Assembly (NCBI GenBank): GCA_021234155.1
Contig: JAJEKV010000057.1
Location: 3,753,821 to 3,817,820 of the forward strand
Reading direction: 5' to 3'
Length of the DNA: 64,000 nucleotides
Source of the DNA: Isoetes taiwanensis
Taxonomy: Eukaryota; Streptophyta; Lycopodiopsida; Isoetales; Isoetaceae
Each line of letters begins with the position of its first letter. The stretch's first letter is position 1. The position numbers and the translations under genes were made by a program. This document shows positions 24,076 to 36,164 of this stretch, in pieces. The notes beneath the pieces were generated by a model. It was not told the origin of the DNA. It did no database searches and worked only from the letters and a program-made list of their open reading frames with translations.

Positions 24076-24758
24076 GGTGCAATGCTTATTTTGTTTTTTA
24101 TTTTATAAACAGAAATATGCATTTATATAATGGAAGTGAACATTTTAACAGGATGCACTGCATTTAAGATTGGAGGGAGGATTGTTCAAGAAATTAAGCT
24201 AAATATTGCCAAAGAAGTATGTGTGACAGGGGAGTTGTCCCAAGGTTGGCTGTGATACAAGTTGGAAATCACCTTCAATCTCAAGCATACCATCAGAGTA
24301 TTGAGCTCGCAGAAGATGGAATTGAATGTTTGTGCTGCAAAATGTGATGCTTTTGTTGTTCTAGACAGCACATTCTGTCGACAGTAGGCATCTCTCTGGT
24401 ATAGTGCTTCCAATATCCAAAACCATTTGGAGTTCAATCTTTCTACATATTTACAATCTAATATCACAATGCAGGCAACGCCGTTCTCAGAACATATGTT
24501 GTTCCATATGATCACTGGATCTACATGCATGGAGGTCCTATATTCTCTTTCTATACGTTACTTTATTCTTCTATCTCATAAAGGTTGCGTCAGGCATTCT
24601 ATATAATCACTACATCAAGATGCGTTTTTGCGCTGGGAAGACATCTTCTTTAGCAGACATGATGTAATCCTGGGATCTGCAATAGATATTTCCAAATAGA
24701 TAGTTTGTCTACCTAGTTAAAGAATTGTGTGACTGAATTTTGTTAAAGAAAACCATCA
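24076..24758. other. Probable 5' LTR of the copia element, undelimited
   Basis: The sequence immediately left of the primer-binding site should be a 5' LTR, ending CA at 24,757-24,758. The 3' LTR is missing, so there is no partner to define its start. Confidence 0.45.
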
Positions 24759-24759
24759 G

Positions 24760-24771
24760 TGGTATCAGAGC
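24760..24771 (+). promoter_or_regulatory. Ty1-copia primer-binding site (tRNA-iMet)
   Basis: TGGTATCAGAGC is complementary to the 3' end of plant initiator-Met tRNA, which primes minus-strand synthesis in most plant copia elements. It lies just upstream of gag and fixes the element's orientation as plus. Confidence 0.9.
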
Positions 24772-24935
24772 TTAGTTATGGCAAGCAGGTTGGGAGCATC
24801 CTTGCTTAATGCAATAGAAGTTACAGTGGTGGTCCAGGCTTTCAAGTATGGAAAGAAAAAATGGAAGATGTTTTAAACACTGAAGGGCTTTGAAAATTTG
24901 TTAAACCACCAGAAGGAAGGGAGCTACGAGAGGCC

Positions 24936-26402
24936 ATGATTAAGCTTGAAAAGCTTAAAATTACTGGAGAAGATAAGCAGGAAGCAGAAAAGACAGAAAA
25001 GACCAAAGCTGAATTAGTTGGAAGTAGTGTATCAAGTGCAAAAATGAAAGAGGCAAAAAGTATTATTTCATGCAAAGTTGGATCAAGCATTCTTTTAAGG
25101 ATGAGAGGAATGAGCCCTCCGCAGATATGGCTATATCTGATCAGCAAATATGAAAGGAAATCATCTTCACAGCTCAATGTCCTAAATGAAGAGTTAAGAA
25201 TGCTCAAGTATGAAGAGACGAACAACGTTACAGATTTTTTCTCCAAGATGGACAATATATTTGCTGATTTAGATGCAGCAGGAGCTGGACTCTCGGTCGA
25301 TGGTCAGATTCTTGCGATATCCCAAGCTTTCAAAAAATATCCCATGTTGCCTACCTTTATAAGGAACATGGCAAGGGATAGAGATGACGCAAAAAGAATT
25401 GTGAGGACCGAGCTAGAGCAGAGGAAGGTAAAACGCATTGATGATGATGCAGGAAATGAAATTTTGTATGCAGGACAAACAAGAACAAGAAGACAAGGAG
25501 AATCGTCTGGAAGGAGTGTAGGGCCATGCTATTATTGTCACGAGCTAGGACATTTAAAATCGGAGTGTCCTAAGCTGAATAAGGAGATTAATTGCTTTAA
25601 TTGTGGAGGAGTTGGGCATATGTCTACAAATTGTTCCAGCCCCAAAAATTATGGAAGGGGTCGTGGAAGGGGCAGAACAGAAAGAGGTGGTTTTGTTTTT
25701 AGAGGGAGAGCCAGAAATACTGGAAGAAGAGGAGGAGCTGCCAGGATAAATGTAACTCAGGAAGTTGCAGAAGGGGAAAATGATGACCAAGAGGTAAAGA
25801 ATTGTCTGACACTTTCAGCTTTTAAATCTGATGCATCCAACGCTGATAATCTAGTTCATGATTTTCTAGTTGATAGTGGAGCTGAAAGATCAGTAGTTAC
25901 CTCTACTGATCTACTAGCAGGAGTTACGAGCAGTCAGAAGCTGAGTCACGTCCAGCTAGGAAATGGGGACTTGCAGAAGGTGTTTGCGAAAGGAATGCTA
26001 CAGCTGTTTGATTTGCAAGGAAATATAGTAGACATACAGAATGTTTTATGTGTGCCGAGTTTGTCTAAGAACCTTATATCTGTCAGTCAACTTGTAGACT
26101 TGGGATATGAGTTAAAGTTTAATAAATCTGGATGTAGAGTGTTTTTTGGTAATGAAATCAAATTCTTTGCAAAGCGAGTTGGAAATCTCTTTCAATTTAC
26201 AAATAATGTTGTTGAGCGCATAAATGCCTTGTCAATAGCTGGTGTAAAACTCTGGCACAGTAGACTTGGTCACACGCACATGGATAATGTGAAATACATG
26301 TTAAAAAAGGGAATGATAAGTGGTGAAGATGGCGCAGATAAAAGATATGTATGCCCTGGATGCATGCTAGGCAAATTGACTAGATTGCCTTTCTTAAAAT
26401 AA
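24936..26402 (+). pseudogene. Copia gag-protease-pre-integrase frame
   Basis: The 488-codon open frame encodes a capsid-like region (a UBN2-type gag with LNVLNEELRMLKYEETNNV), then two CCHC zinc knuckles (CYYCHELGHLKSEC and CFNCGGVGHMSTNC) and an RGRGRGR tract. A retropepsin motif DFLVDSGAERSVV and a GAG_pre-integrase zinc motif with LWHSRLGHTHMDN and CPGCMLGK follow. The true gag N-terminus lies upstream but is broken by a TGA near 24,890. The frame ends at a TAA (26,400) just before the integrase core, which continues in frame beyond it. The gag part would bind RNA, and the protease would cleave the polyprotein. Confidence 0.9.
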
Positions 26403-27280
26403 AAAAGAAGAGCACCTGGTCCTCTGGATCTTGTACACTCAAACCTATGCGGGCCGCTAAATGTAGAAGGTAAGACCAGGAAAAGGTATTTTATTTCATT
26501 CATTGATGACTATAGTAGGATGGGAAGTTGTTACTTACTGTCATCTAAAGATAAGGCTCTTGAGGCTTTCAAATTGTTTGTTGTAGAAATGGAGAACGGG
26601 AAGAAAACTTAAATGCATCAGGTCAGATAGGGGCGGAGAGTACTTGTCTAGGATATTTAAACAATTCTGTTTTGAACATGGAATCAGGAGACAACTTACA
26701 TGCAGGTACTCTCCTCAGCAAAATGGAGTAGCGAAAAGAAAGAACAGGACTGTTCTATATGCATTGAGGTCTATGATAAAGTTTGCTGGCCTACCAAATT
26801 ACCTTTGGGAGGAGGCAGTAAAAATAGCGTTCTTCATTCAAAATAGACTGCCTTTGTCCAGTGTAGATGGGAATATTCCTCTAGAATTGTGGACAAATAG
26901 GAAGTTGGGACGTGAATATGAATATTTCAAGGCATATGGATGCCTAGCATACGTCCACGTACCAGAGGAAAAAAGACTTAAGCTAGACAATCGTGCGGAG
27001 ATTGGGTATCTGGTAGGTTATGACGAAGAGTCCAAAGGATATAGAATATTTATACCAGAAACAAAAAGAATAGTAGTCAGTAGAGATATTGTTTTTGATG
27101 AAAGCAAATTTTACAAGGACAGGCATACTGTTATCAGCGATCTTGAGAAAACGGAAGGAGAAATAATAGAGGCCAGCAGGAATAGGAGTGACATTAACCT
27201 GAATGCATGTTTGACACAGGATTGGATGATGAAGATGATACAGTTGGTGAAGGCATCTCACAGGTTAGGCCAGCAGGAAT
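26403..27280 (+). pseudogene. Copia integrase, catalytically dead
   Basis: The integrase core continues after the stop at 26,400. The first catalytic Asp of the HSDLCGP-type motif is Asn (HSNLCGP, codon at 26,442). The FIDDYSR motif is intact. A frameshift lies near 26,610. The third catalytic residue, Glu in the NGVAERKN-type motif, is Lys (NGVAKRKN, codon at 26,734). The C-terminal part continues to the 97-bp tandem duplication, which shifts the frame. Confidence 0.88.
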
Positions 27281-27365
27281 AGGAGTGACATTAAACCTGA
27301 ATGCATGTTTGACACAGGATTGGATGATGAAGATGATACAGTTGGTAAAGGCATCTCACAGGTTC
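27171..27365 (+). repeat. 97-bp tandem duplication inside copia pol
   Basis: The block starting GGCCAGCAGGAATAGGAGTG at 27,171 is repeated at 27,268 almost exactly. The second copy has one extra A, so the duplication changes reading frame. It is probably a replication slip or template switch. Confidence 0.95.
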
Positions 27366-28651
27366 AGCCAGAAGAACAGCAGCCACATGAACAGCAGTCA
27401 CAGGAGTCACAACAAACACAAAGGGAAAGTAGACCAAAGAAAAGGAGTACAGAAGTTTGAGAAGCTGAAGGACACACAATTTGATTACAATCCAGAGATC
27501 TATGGCAGATATGGAACAGGAAAGACTAGGAGGATTGGACATCCTCCAGTTAGATTTCCATCTATTATGGCACTGCTAGAATCAAAGATTCCAGAAACCT
27601 ACAAAGAGGCTATAAATTCAGAACATGCGTCAGAGTGGCTGCAAGCTATGAGAGAAGAAATGGGATCATTTGAAGATACATGCACTTATGAACTAGCTGA
27701 CCATCCAGAGAATAAGAATTTGGTGGAAAATAAATGGATATACAGAATAAAAACAAATGTAGACTAGTTGCTAAAGGTTTTTCACAGAAAAAAGGGATTG
27801 ATTATGAAGAAACATACTCTCCAATAGTGAAGTTGACTAGCATAAGACTGATGTAAGCCTTGGCAAATGCATTGGATCTCGAATTGCATCACATGGACGT
27901 AAAGACAACGTTTTTAAATGCTGAATTGAAGGGAGACATTTATATGAGGCAGGCACAAGGTTTTGAAAAGGGAGATAATAAAGTCTGGAGACTAAAACAT
28001 GCTGTCTACGGGCTGAGGCAGGCTCCTAGAGAGTGGTACTTGTGCATAGACAAATATCTAAGAGAGCAAGGTTTTCAAAAGCTGAGCAATGACGGAAATT
28101 TGTATATCTTCAGAAATGCAAATAAGTATTGTATTGTAGCACTATATGTAGATGATTGTGTGATGGCGTCTAATCATCTAGAATGCTTGAATTGCTGCAA
28201 GGACATACTCAAAAGGAGATTTAAAATGACAGATCTTGGTGAACTAAGACAGTTTCTGGGAATTGAAGTTTGTAGAGATCAAAAGAAAAAGATCTTGAAG
28301 TTGACTCAAGAAAAGAATATTGAGAATATGATATGCAAATTTGGCTTGAGAGATGCAAATATTGTGAATACTCCACTCATTGCGGGAAACAAAATCTTAG
28401 CAGATAGTTGTCCAAAAACAATAGAAGAGATGAAAGAGATGGAGAAGATTCCGTATAGGGAATTAATTGGATGCCTCTTGTATGTATCCAACAATACACG
28501 TCCCGACATTTCATATTCAGTAAATCTACTAAGCAGATATTGTTTCAATCCAGGGAAAGTTCATTGGGTTGCAGCGAAGAGGATTCTAAGATTCTTGAAG
28601 GGTACAAAAAACCATGGTATAACATATAACTCAGATGACACCACTCTATAG
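27366..28651 (+). pseudogene. Copia reverse transcriptase, frameshifted and 3'-truncated
   Basis: The RT domain begins near 27,600 (EWLQAMREEM). A frameshift follows [10 protein letters not shown] near 27,765, and a TAA lies near 27,855. From 27,860 it is open, with HHMDVKTTFLNAELKGDIYM, VYGLRQAPREWY and the catalytic LYVDDCVMA. It ends after RILRFLKGTKNHGITY at about 28,650, where the RNase H domain would begin. The reverse transcriptase would copy the element RNA, but this copy cannot make a full enzyme. Confidence 0.9.
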
Positions 28652-28799
28652 CGCACGTCACAACATAGTGCTATTTTCCATAAAAACAGTTTACTTGGTC
28701 CTCCGACGAGCACGTTTAAAGTGCTTGCCCTTGGAATCGTCATCTCTTGTGTTCGCATCCTCTTCTTGAGGTTTATTGTTATCATTCTTAACATGTATT

Positions 28800-28930
28800 C
28801 CTAGTGGTTATGATTTGTAATATGGATGATTTCCTAGCAGGTATGCCTAGTGGTTAAGACTATTAACCATAGATGTTTCCTAGCATGTATCCTAGTGGTT
28901 AAGACTATTAGCCATAGATGTTTCCCAGTC
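28800..28930. repeat. Three tandem units of about 45 bp
   Basis: CCTAGTGGTTAAGACTATT with ATAGATGTTTCC occurs at about 28,846 and 28,890, with a more diverged unit at 28,800. It directly follows the copia truncation zone. Confidence 0.8.
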
Positions 28931-29001
28931 CAAGCATTATGAAACCAACTAGTTAGATGTAGTGGTCTCTTTCATGGTTTTGAAATAGTTCTTAAGTGCT
29001 A

Positions 29002-29694
29002 CTACTTTCTGTTCGAAGCACTACTACTTTCCGTTTTCACATTGCACTTCATGCACGCCATTACAAAGAGCTTATATAAATCCGCACCCCTCACCTTGGA
29101 TTTCAATAGAGCAAAAAATGCCTTCATGTGTGTCTTCTTCAATTCTCTGCTCATTTTAAGAATGTCTACAACATCAACATCATCAATCTTCTCCTTGTCA
29201 AGTGCAATTATGCAAATAGTCTTGTGTTTGAGGGGCGACATCTTTTCTACTCATCTGCTTTGAGTTTATAGTCTGCATCATTACATGCAAAATGTTCAAA
29301 AGATATTTACATAACAGCACTCCTAAAATGAAGAAACTTGATTTTTAATGGCAGCTTCATTATATATTAAATGCTATCATGAAAACAACCAAATCAAAGG
29401 ATCACATACCTGCAAATCATCACCGCTGCTGCTATCTTCTGAATTTTCTATGCCAGACTTGTTTTCTTTCATTGAGTCAAGATCAGACAAAACTTTCCTC
29501 GCTTCAGTCTGAGGAACATGACGAAGCCTTGATTTTGGCCATTGCAGAAACCATTGTTTCATGTCATTGCCAAGATCTCTAGGAATGTCAAGTTCACTCG
29601 TAGGAAATGGCATCGGCAGCTCCTCAGCACCCATTTCAAGATAATAAATATTCAAAAAAACATTGCCTTCGCCAATTGGTTTTCCATGTGCCAA
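29002..29694 (-). other. Unrecognised two-exon gene fragment candidate
   Basis: On the minus strand an open exon from about 29,713 (after a CGCAG acceptor) runs to CTGCAG at 29,409, followed by a good GTATGT donor. It encodes a segment with EELPMPFPTSELDIPRDLG and LQWPKSRLRHVPQTEARKVL. A second open segment (29,241-29,002) encodes KMSRELKKTHMKAFFALL and ends with a poly-Ser stretch and a stop. I do not recognise a family. The splice donor and non-repetitive composition hint at a host gene fragment. It could also be chance. Confidence 0.35.
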
Positions 29695-30670
29695 AGCAGT
29701 AGCATTTTTTGTCTGCGTTTGAGTGATGAGCGATGAGCGATGAGCGATGAGCGGGATGGCGATGTGCGGGTAAGTACCGAATTTTGCACATTAGAATATA
29801 ATGAGGTTCAATAGGATGAAATGCGGTGAAAGTACGGGATCACGATAAGGAATATCAGTTGATAGTTACCTTTAGTTTACTTTGTTGTTTGGAGGACGTT
29901 TTGCTCCGTTGTTTAAGACTAGGTTCACGATAGCATTACGGCGATGAAAAATATGGAACAGCAAGAATGTTACATAGATTAAATAAGTCAGGTATGGGTT
30001 AGTATGTATAGACTCTGTTCCGACGAGCCAAAGAAGAGGGGCGATATCATAATAACACAGGGAAGATGACGGAAAAAGGGACGCTGAACCCCCCCAGATG
30101 GAGAAAATCGTTTCACGACACTTAAACTCTGGGACTGGTAATTTGAAAAATAATAGCCATTTAGCAATTAACGATAGAAAATATGGTAACTAAACTTACT
30201 CGTTAAAATTAAATTGTTAACACGAATAGGCGCCATTGCAATAGTTGGGGAATGGTGGAGATTAAAAATAATAAAAATAATATAGTAGCGTGTACAATAA
30301 TGTATACGATCTCGCTGACGTGTCATGATAATCAATGGACGGAGGTAGTCATTAATAATGATCAGCTACGGAGGTGGGAGGCCAGGGTACGAATGTCAGT
30401 ATAGGGTGCAGTAGGATGCTTCGTATACACACATACGAAAGTCAGTAGGACAGGATAAGACAAGACTAGTAATTAATAAAGGCGGACGTAATAAAGGAGC
30501 GGGAACATAAAATCATAACCCTAAAAGTTAATACCTTTTAATAAGATAGATAGGTAGATAGTATTTTAGGAGGAAGAAGAAATTGAGCTCCGCCCTGAGG
30601 GTTTTCAGTAGATCCGGCCACACCCTGCTGCGACCAGAACACCCGATTCGATCCGCCTTCGGAGCTCGAA
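29695..30670. other. No gene recognised; short GATGAGC microsatellite
   Basis: There is a GATGAGC unit in four copies at about 29,729-29,756. The remainder has unusually even base composition but no recognisable domain. It may be the 5' region of the adjacent LINE-like sequence. Confidence 0.4.
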
Positions 30671-30675
30671 GTTAT

Positions 30676-31161
30676 ATGGATAAAGGGAAAAAGGTAGTGG
30701 TGCAGCAAGTAATTGACAAGCAAACAATCAGGAAGCGTCCAAGAGCCGGGGTTCCTGGTAACCTCACGGTGCCATGGAACCCGGAATTAGAAGAGTTCAA
30801 TCCGTGGTGTATCTGTGAACAAGATTGCCTATGTCTGGAAAGGGGGTTGTCGTCTTGTATAAATTGTGGCAGAGTGCATTGTTTATTCTGTGATCGAATA
30901 CACCGCGCACAGTCTATGAAGGATGCGTGGTACAGCCTCCGCCTGCTGGAAGTGATGGGTGTTATGTCAGACAAGAATGATACAGTTAGGAAACAAGACA
31001 TGGAGAGGGTCATGCAATGCTTCAATGGACTTCAGATCAACGCAGCTATCCAGAAATCTACTTGCTACCAGCATGAACTTCTAGTAGGGGATTTTGGTAA
31101 GGTTTCGTCTTCTGCTGCAAAAAAAACCCGTCCGATTACATATGCAGGGCATTCATGGTGA
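30676..31161 (+). CDS. Cys-rich protein, possibly LINE ORF1-like
   Basis: The ATG at 30,676 opens a 162-codon frame. The frame continues upstream without a stop to about 30,583 but lacks an ATG there. A basic start (MDKGKKVVVQQVIDKQTIRK) is followed by a dense cysteine cluster: CICEQDCLCLERGLSSC, then INCGRVHCLFCDRIH, which could bind zinc. The C-terminal half has no recognisable motif. It stands 300 bp upstream of LINE-derived sequence on the same strand, so it may be that element's first ORF. I know of no family to which I can assign it. Confidence 0.4.
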   Translation: MDKGKKVVVQQVIDKQTIRKRPRAGVPGNLTVPWNPELEEFNPWCICEQDCLCLERGLSSCINCGRVHCLFCDRIHRAQSMKDAWYSLRLLEVMGVMSDKNDTVRKQDMERVMQCFNGLQINAAIQKSTCYQHELLVGDFGKVSSSAAKKTRPITYAGHSW

Positions 31162-31459
31162 GGAACGTGGAGAAAAAGAAAAAGATAGGAGAGTCGTCCA
31201 CAGGCAAGGAGCCAAGAAGATGAATGGGCAGAGGGTGATCAAATGGGAGGAAGTTGAATGGGATGCTAGGGAGGAGAGGAAGGAAGGAAAAAATTTTGTT
31301 TATCTTTTGTTTTTATTTTATTTTATTCCTTATATGTTTTTATGATCCAAGATTATCAATTTTATGATCAAGGCAGTGCATCTAATTCAGCCCCTGGCTG
31401 AATATACTAAAGTATGTATTTGGTATGCGTCAATTTGGAAGAAAGGCACAAATGAATAT

Positions 31460-33120
31460 TATCTGATCATGTAAAGTGTTCAATGCAGTGGTCGCGACGG
31501 CGCAATTATATGGGGCTGAAGCTTGGGGACCAGGTTTAACATATAAGAAATGGGAAAAACAGGAAGGGATCCTCAGACAGTGGCATAAACAGGAATTTAA
31601 GGTGCAGACAAACACGCCACTAACAGCCATGATCTACGAGACATGACAGAAACCAATGGAGGTGAGAGCCAGGGTTTCCCTTAAGGGGCTATTTATAGCC
31701 AAATGGCTATATTTTGAATATTTTCAAAAATGAGATACTAAATCTGAATAGGTTACTATTGAAAATAAATTATATTCTTTCGCCAAAGTTTTACCATTTC
31801 GTCCGCCCGCCTTTCTTAAATTAGCCATGCATTTTTAAGCTCAGGTCTAGAGTTTCGCCTCTAGTTCCATGGATCTAAGTGCTTAGGATCATAGATTATC
31901 CCCTTAACAACATTATAGATCAAGTAATTGTTTGCTAGCTCTAGTGGACCATAGTATAATACTAAAAAAATCAACAACTACTCAAATTTTGCTAAACATA
32001 ATAGGTTTCCTTAATCCTGTAAGTTGTATGTGAATTGACATCTAATTTATTTATTTCAATTACCACATTAACGTTGGCAAGGTTCGCCAGAGTTTCTATG
32101 AAACAGTTCAAGTCGCAAAAAGTAATCGCCTACAAAATTAATATAGAAAGCTTATGATTCGCCTCACCTTCTAAATCACGCCTATGCAGATATGGCCTTA
32201 AGGGCAACCCTGGTGAGAGCATGGGAGAAGACTATCAGATACCTAATAAAACACAATGCAGGAGGGAAACCAGGGAAGCTGTCGAGTATTGCAATCAGCG
32301 AATCAACAAAATCACACATCATCACAGGCAGTGGATGGTTTAAGGATGTGGCAATGTGGACCAGAGAGATGGGAATGAATCTAAGCGATCTAGTAAACGA
32401 GGAAAAATGGAATGAAGACTGGGCAGACAAGGCTACGCGAGCATGGCTGCAAAAACACACAGGACCCAAGACACTTTGGCTTATGACAGTCTTCAATCCA
32501 GAACAGCAGATAGGACAACAGATGTACCAAGACAATCTGCTAGGAAAGGCAAGGAGAGACACCTTAGCGAAATTCAGGATGGGGAGCCATGATTTAAGAA
32601 TTGAAAAGGGCAGATGGAGGAAAGTAGAAAAGGACAATCGGATATATAGAATCTGTGACATTGGGAAAGTGGAGGATTAGAATCACCTGCTCAATGAGTG
32701 CCCAATGTACGGAGACGTCAGAAACAAATATAGAAAAATAAGATGGGGTCAGCCAGTACACACCTTGATGATAAGGGCAGAAACAACGAGAGATCTTGCA
32801 GACGCAATCCAGGAGATGATGATCAGACACCGGGAAGTGCACAAAGAAAAAGGGCTTGTAATATGAACCGCCCAAGAGGCGAGTCATAGTCGCCCAAGAA
32901 ATGCTCAGCTTAAAGCTGATTGATAACGATGCACCACAGCACGGCCATGATGTCGATTCAAAGTGGGGTGCCGGTACTAATAGAAACCAAGGAAGCCTTC
33001 AGAAAAGGCTACAATAAACCAGCGTGATGTGCTAGTGGCGCCCTTTAGGGAGCTCGCCCATGCTACATAAGTCCAGAGGCCTCAAGGCACAAGGGACAAT
33101 AATTTCTATTCTATTCTATA
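31460..33120 (+). mobile_element. LINE 3' region, decayed, interrupted
   Basis: Segment 31,478-31,680 encodes QLYGAEAWGP, WEKQEGILRQWHKQEF and ETxQKPMEVRARV, typical of the region behind a LINE reverse transcriptase. About 500 bp of unrelated AT-rich sequence follows. The frame then resumes at 32,192-32,680 and ends with RICDIGKVED, stop, NHLLNECP, which is the C-terminal Cys-Cys-His-Cys motif of ORF2 with one stop. The 3' untranslated region ends at about 33,118 in a TTCTA tandem tail. The RT core itself is not present. Confidence 0.75.
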
Positions 33121-34385
33121 TCAGCCCTAAACCAAATCTTTCCTTCCCACAAAGCAAAGACACATACTCATTCTTGTGATATTCATGAGGAACCTACAAT
33201 TAAGAATTAGTTAGAAGGATAGCATAATAAAAAGTTCAATTCATGCTCTATTATTTGAATCCAACAATACTTTAAGGCTGTATACTTGCAAGTCAAAAGA
33301 TAACAATGTTAATTGGAGCATCATGGAAGGGTGTGACCACTTTGATTGCTTGCCAGATGAGATTTTTCACATCATTTTTTGGGCTAACTGAGGCCCAACA
33401 ATTGGTCAATATTAGTTCTAATTGTTTAATGCCAAACACGATAGTCTGCAGGAAGCATGCCCCATGTATTCGATGCAAGATCTCAGCATATAAAACTCAT
33501 CTCATCATGGAACATACATTTGGAAGGATTTAAGACAATCACATAGGGACTTAGGTTGAAGGATTAATGAGTGGAAACATAGAGAGCAAGAAATAAGAGT
33601 GAGCTTCGACGTGCATGGTCTGGCTGATCTGTAAGAGACCTGGGCACTTGATGGGTCAATATACGTACTTATGTATGCATGTATACATGTATAATATGTA
33701 TGAATGTATGAAGCATGAGTTCAGGTTTTGTCTCTTTGGAAAAATGATTGTTGCAGAGCATAAAGGCAGAAGCAATTCTGGGCAGTTTTGGAGCCCGAAC
33801 TTTGAAGCATCATATCTCGATGACCCAAAATCCCTTTTTAATGATTTTTCTTTTTTTTTGAAAGATTTCTGACTAAGATTTCTGGAATGTATCTGATCAA
33901 CCCAAAATTCATCCGTCTGAAAAAGTTATGACAGAAATAGGGATGCTGAGTCAGAATTGACTGTACTATGTATGTTCTTCTGTAGTTTGATTCTTGGTCA
34001 ACCTTGCATCTTCTAATCTCCACCAATATGGACTAAATCTTAGAGGAACAATTAAGTCTTAGAGGAACGATTATGCAAAAGGTAATTATGCTCAGATGTC
34101 CACATTCTAACTTTTGTTAGGGAATGAACACCCACATTCTAATATTTGTTAGGGAATCACATTTTTGTAAGTAAAATGTTGATCCTTATAGAAGTTGGAT
34201 GCCTATGAGTTGGAACATGCGTTAACAAAAAACTCATGATATTGCATTTTATACAAGGCAATAAAATCACCTTATTATTACAAAACATAGATTGGACGTC
34301 GCTTATTCTTAGATGTGACGCATGACTAAAGGATCTATGACTTACTTTAGCAACTTGGTGCATGCCTTCAACATTCTTTAATATT
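33121..34385. other. AT-rich sequence, no gene seen
   Basis: There is a small ATGTATGAATGTATG microsatellite at 33,675-33,710. I see nothing else to annotate. Confidence 0.4.
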
Positions 34386-34535
34386 TACAAGAAATTTATC
34401 GCGGCGGCCAAGGCCGCTGTAAACATTTCTCTTTACTGGCTTAGTGTCAGTTAGAACCCCCAAGTATTCTGAACAACCGCCGTGAACATTTTTGTTTACT
34501 GGCTTGGTGTCGATCAGAACCCCCCAAGTATATTA
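34386..34535. repeat. GC-rich hairpin terminus plus 62-bp tandem duplication
   Basis: TACAAGAAATTTATCG followed by a GCGGCGGCC/GGCCGC hairpin matches termini at 40,802, 44,775 and 45,141. Just beyond, AACATTT.T.TTTACTGGCTT with GTCAGAACCCCC-type words is duplicated with a 62-bp period (34,419 and 34,481). Confidence 0.75.
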
Positions 34536-36160
34536 TAAAAAAGATAGGAGGGTCTTGCGAAAGCATCTATTGGACCCCACGTATATTGAGATATGGCTAC
34601 ATCTGTGGAACCCCAAGTACATTTTTTGTGTATCAGGTGAATATGTGTTTAGTCTTGACCTTATGTAAGGATATTTATTTCAGAAGGCTCATATAGCTTC
34701 CATGTGCAACGTGTAGAAACGCCAGGTACACATGTTGCAATGCACTATGAGTTGTTTAATATTGCCGGATGCAACTCCACATATGTGGTGAGCAAATTCA
34801 GGACCATCTAAATCAAGGCACCTACTTATGTGTGACAATGCCGAGCACACATTTACTCAGAGTGATCAATCTCCGACACAAAGGGCCTAGATGAACATTC
34901 ACCCCTACTTATGCTCCACAACGTTTCCAAAGATTTTTGGTACAGTGTATTGTTTCGGAACTCGAACATATGGACGTTAAAGACCGGGTAAAAACACATG
35001 CGAGGACATTAGCCGGGCAATGCCGGGCACACGTTTACTAGCCTTTATTCAATCAAAAACATCGTAAGCAAAGCTTTCACGCTCATGGACGGCAATCTAA
35101 TAACAGGACACGGAATCACGTCAAGTCCAGATCTAGCCATGAAGCTGCCAAGAAGGCTCCCATATGCATCTCTAGAGCTGGTAAATTCTGCCATAAAGTC
35201 TACTGTCAAACAAAAATTATTGTATACAGTAGTGCCATCATATGGCTCTTGTAGCTGCTCCATTCTGGATGCTTCTGATGAAGATCCTATTCTTTCTAAA
35301 CTATTGTGTTATATCATGCGCTAAAGAACTCCCATACCTTATCTGCTCTTTTTCATTCTTGTTGAACAACACATTCTTTTGTGATAGTTTAGAGTCAAGC
35401 GCCTTAGTAGTGGCTTAATAAGCGAGAGCAAAGGACACCTATAATTTCGCAGCAGACAATGGCTCCTAATTTGCACCGTAGCCACGGTGCAAAGACAGCT
35501 GATTCATATTACATGAACTACACTAATTCGCACCATGTACGGTTCAAAAACAACATTTTATGCTAACAAAATCAAACCTTAATGACATTCAAGGTACAAT
35601 GGGATTTGAACTAAGTAAGTCCAAGGGTATTTTATGTTCATTTTTGTATTCTCAAATACAGAAAGAAATAATGGTGGTAAACAAGCTTTTGCCTTATGTA
35701 GATCTTCTCATTTTTTTTCTTACTTTTATATCTATATATATAATACTAAAAGCAAAATAAGGGGATAGTCTATGTGCATTTTGTGCCCTTGATTTCTTTT
35801 GCAATTACTATCATGGCGGTAATAGATCACGAGTATCATGGCGGTGATAGATCAAAAGTTGTACGATTCCTCACATCGCTTGCCATACTATGGGGGAAAG
35901 TGTCTCCCTCTTCATTTACAAGGTGAAAACTCTTACTGCACTCACACTGCTCATCATCAATTTCGTCAAAGGTGAAAGGCCTAGTTGACGGAAACTGCAT
36001 ATAGAAACAAAGTTGAGAATGGCATCTTTTAGTTTTGTCTTCTCTCCAAAATTGATCGCAGCTTTCAAAATATATCTGTTCAATATCTCCAACATTTGTT
36101 TGGAATATTTCGCATATATTCCATCTCCTTCACTAACAATCCTAGGGTATACCCCTTGAG
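34536..36160. other. No gene recognised
   Basis: The stretch contains a hairpin TTGCACCGTAG/CCACGGTGCAA at about 35,472 and a 25-bp word TATCATGGCGGT.ATAGATCA duplicated at 35,809 and 35,834. Confidence 0.4.
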
Positions 36161-36164
36161 CAAT

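Larger units (their letters stand above)
24760..28650 (+). mobile_element. Truncated Ty1-copia retrotransposon
   Basis: The order is primer site, gag with two zinc knuckles, protease, integrase, reverse transcriptase. This is the Ty1-copia order (integrase before RT). The element stops abruptly at about 28,650, just before RNase H, so RNase H and the 3' LTR are missing. Several stops and frameshifts and two changed integrase catalytic residues show that it is dead. Confidence 0.93.
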
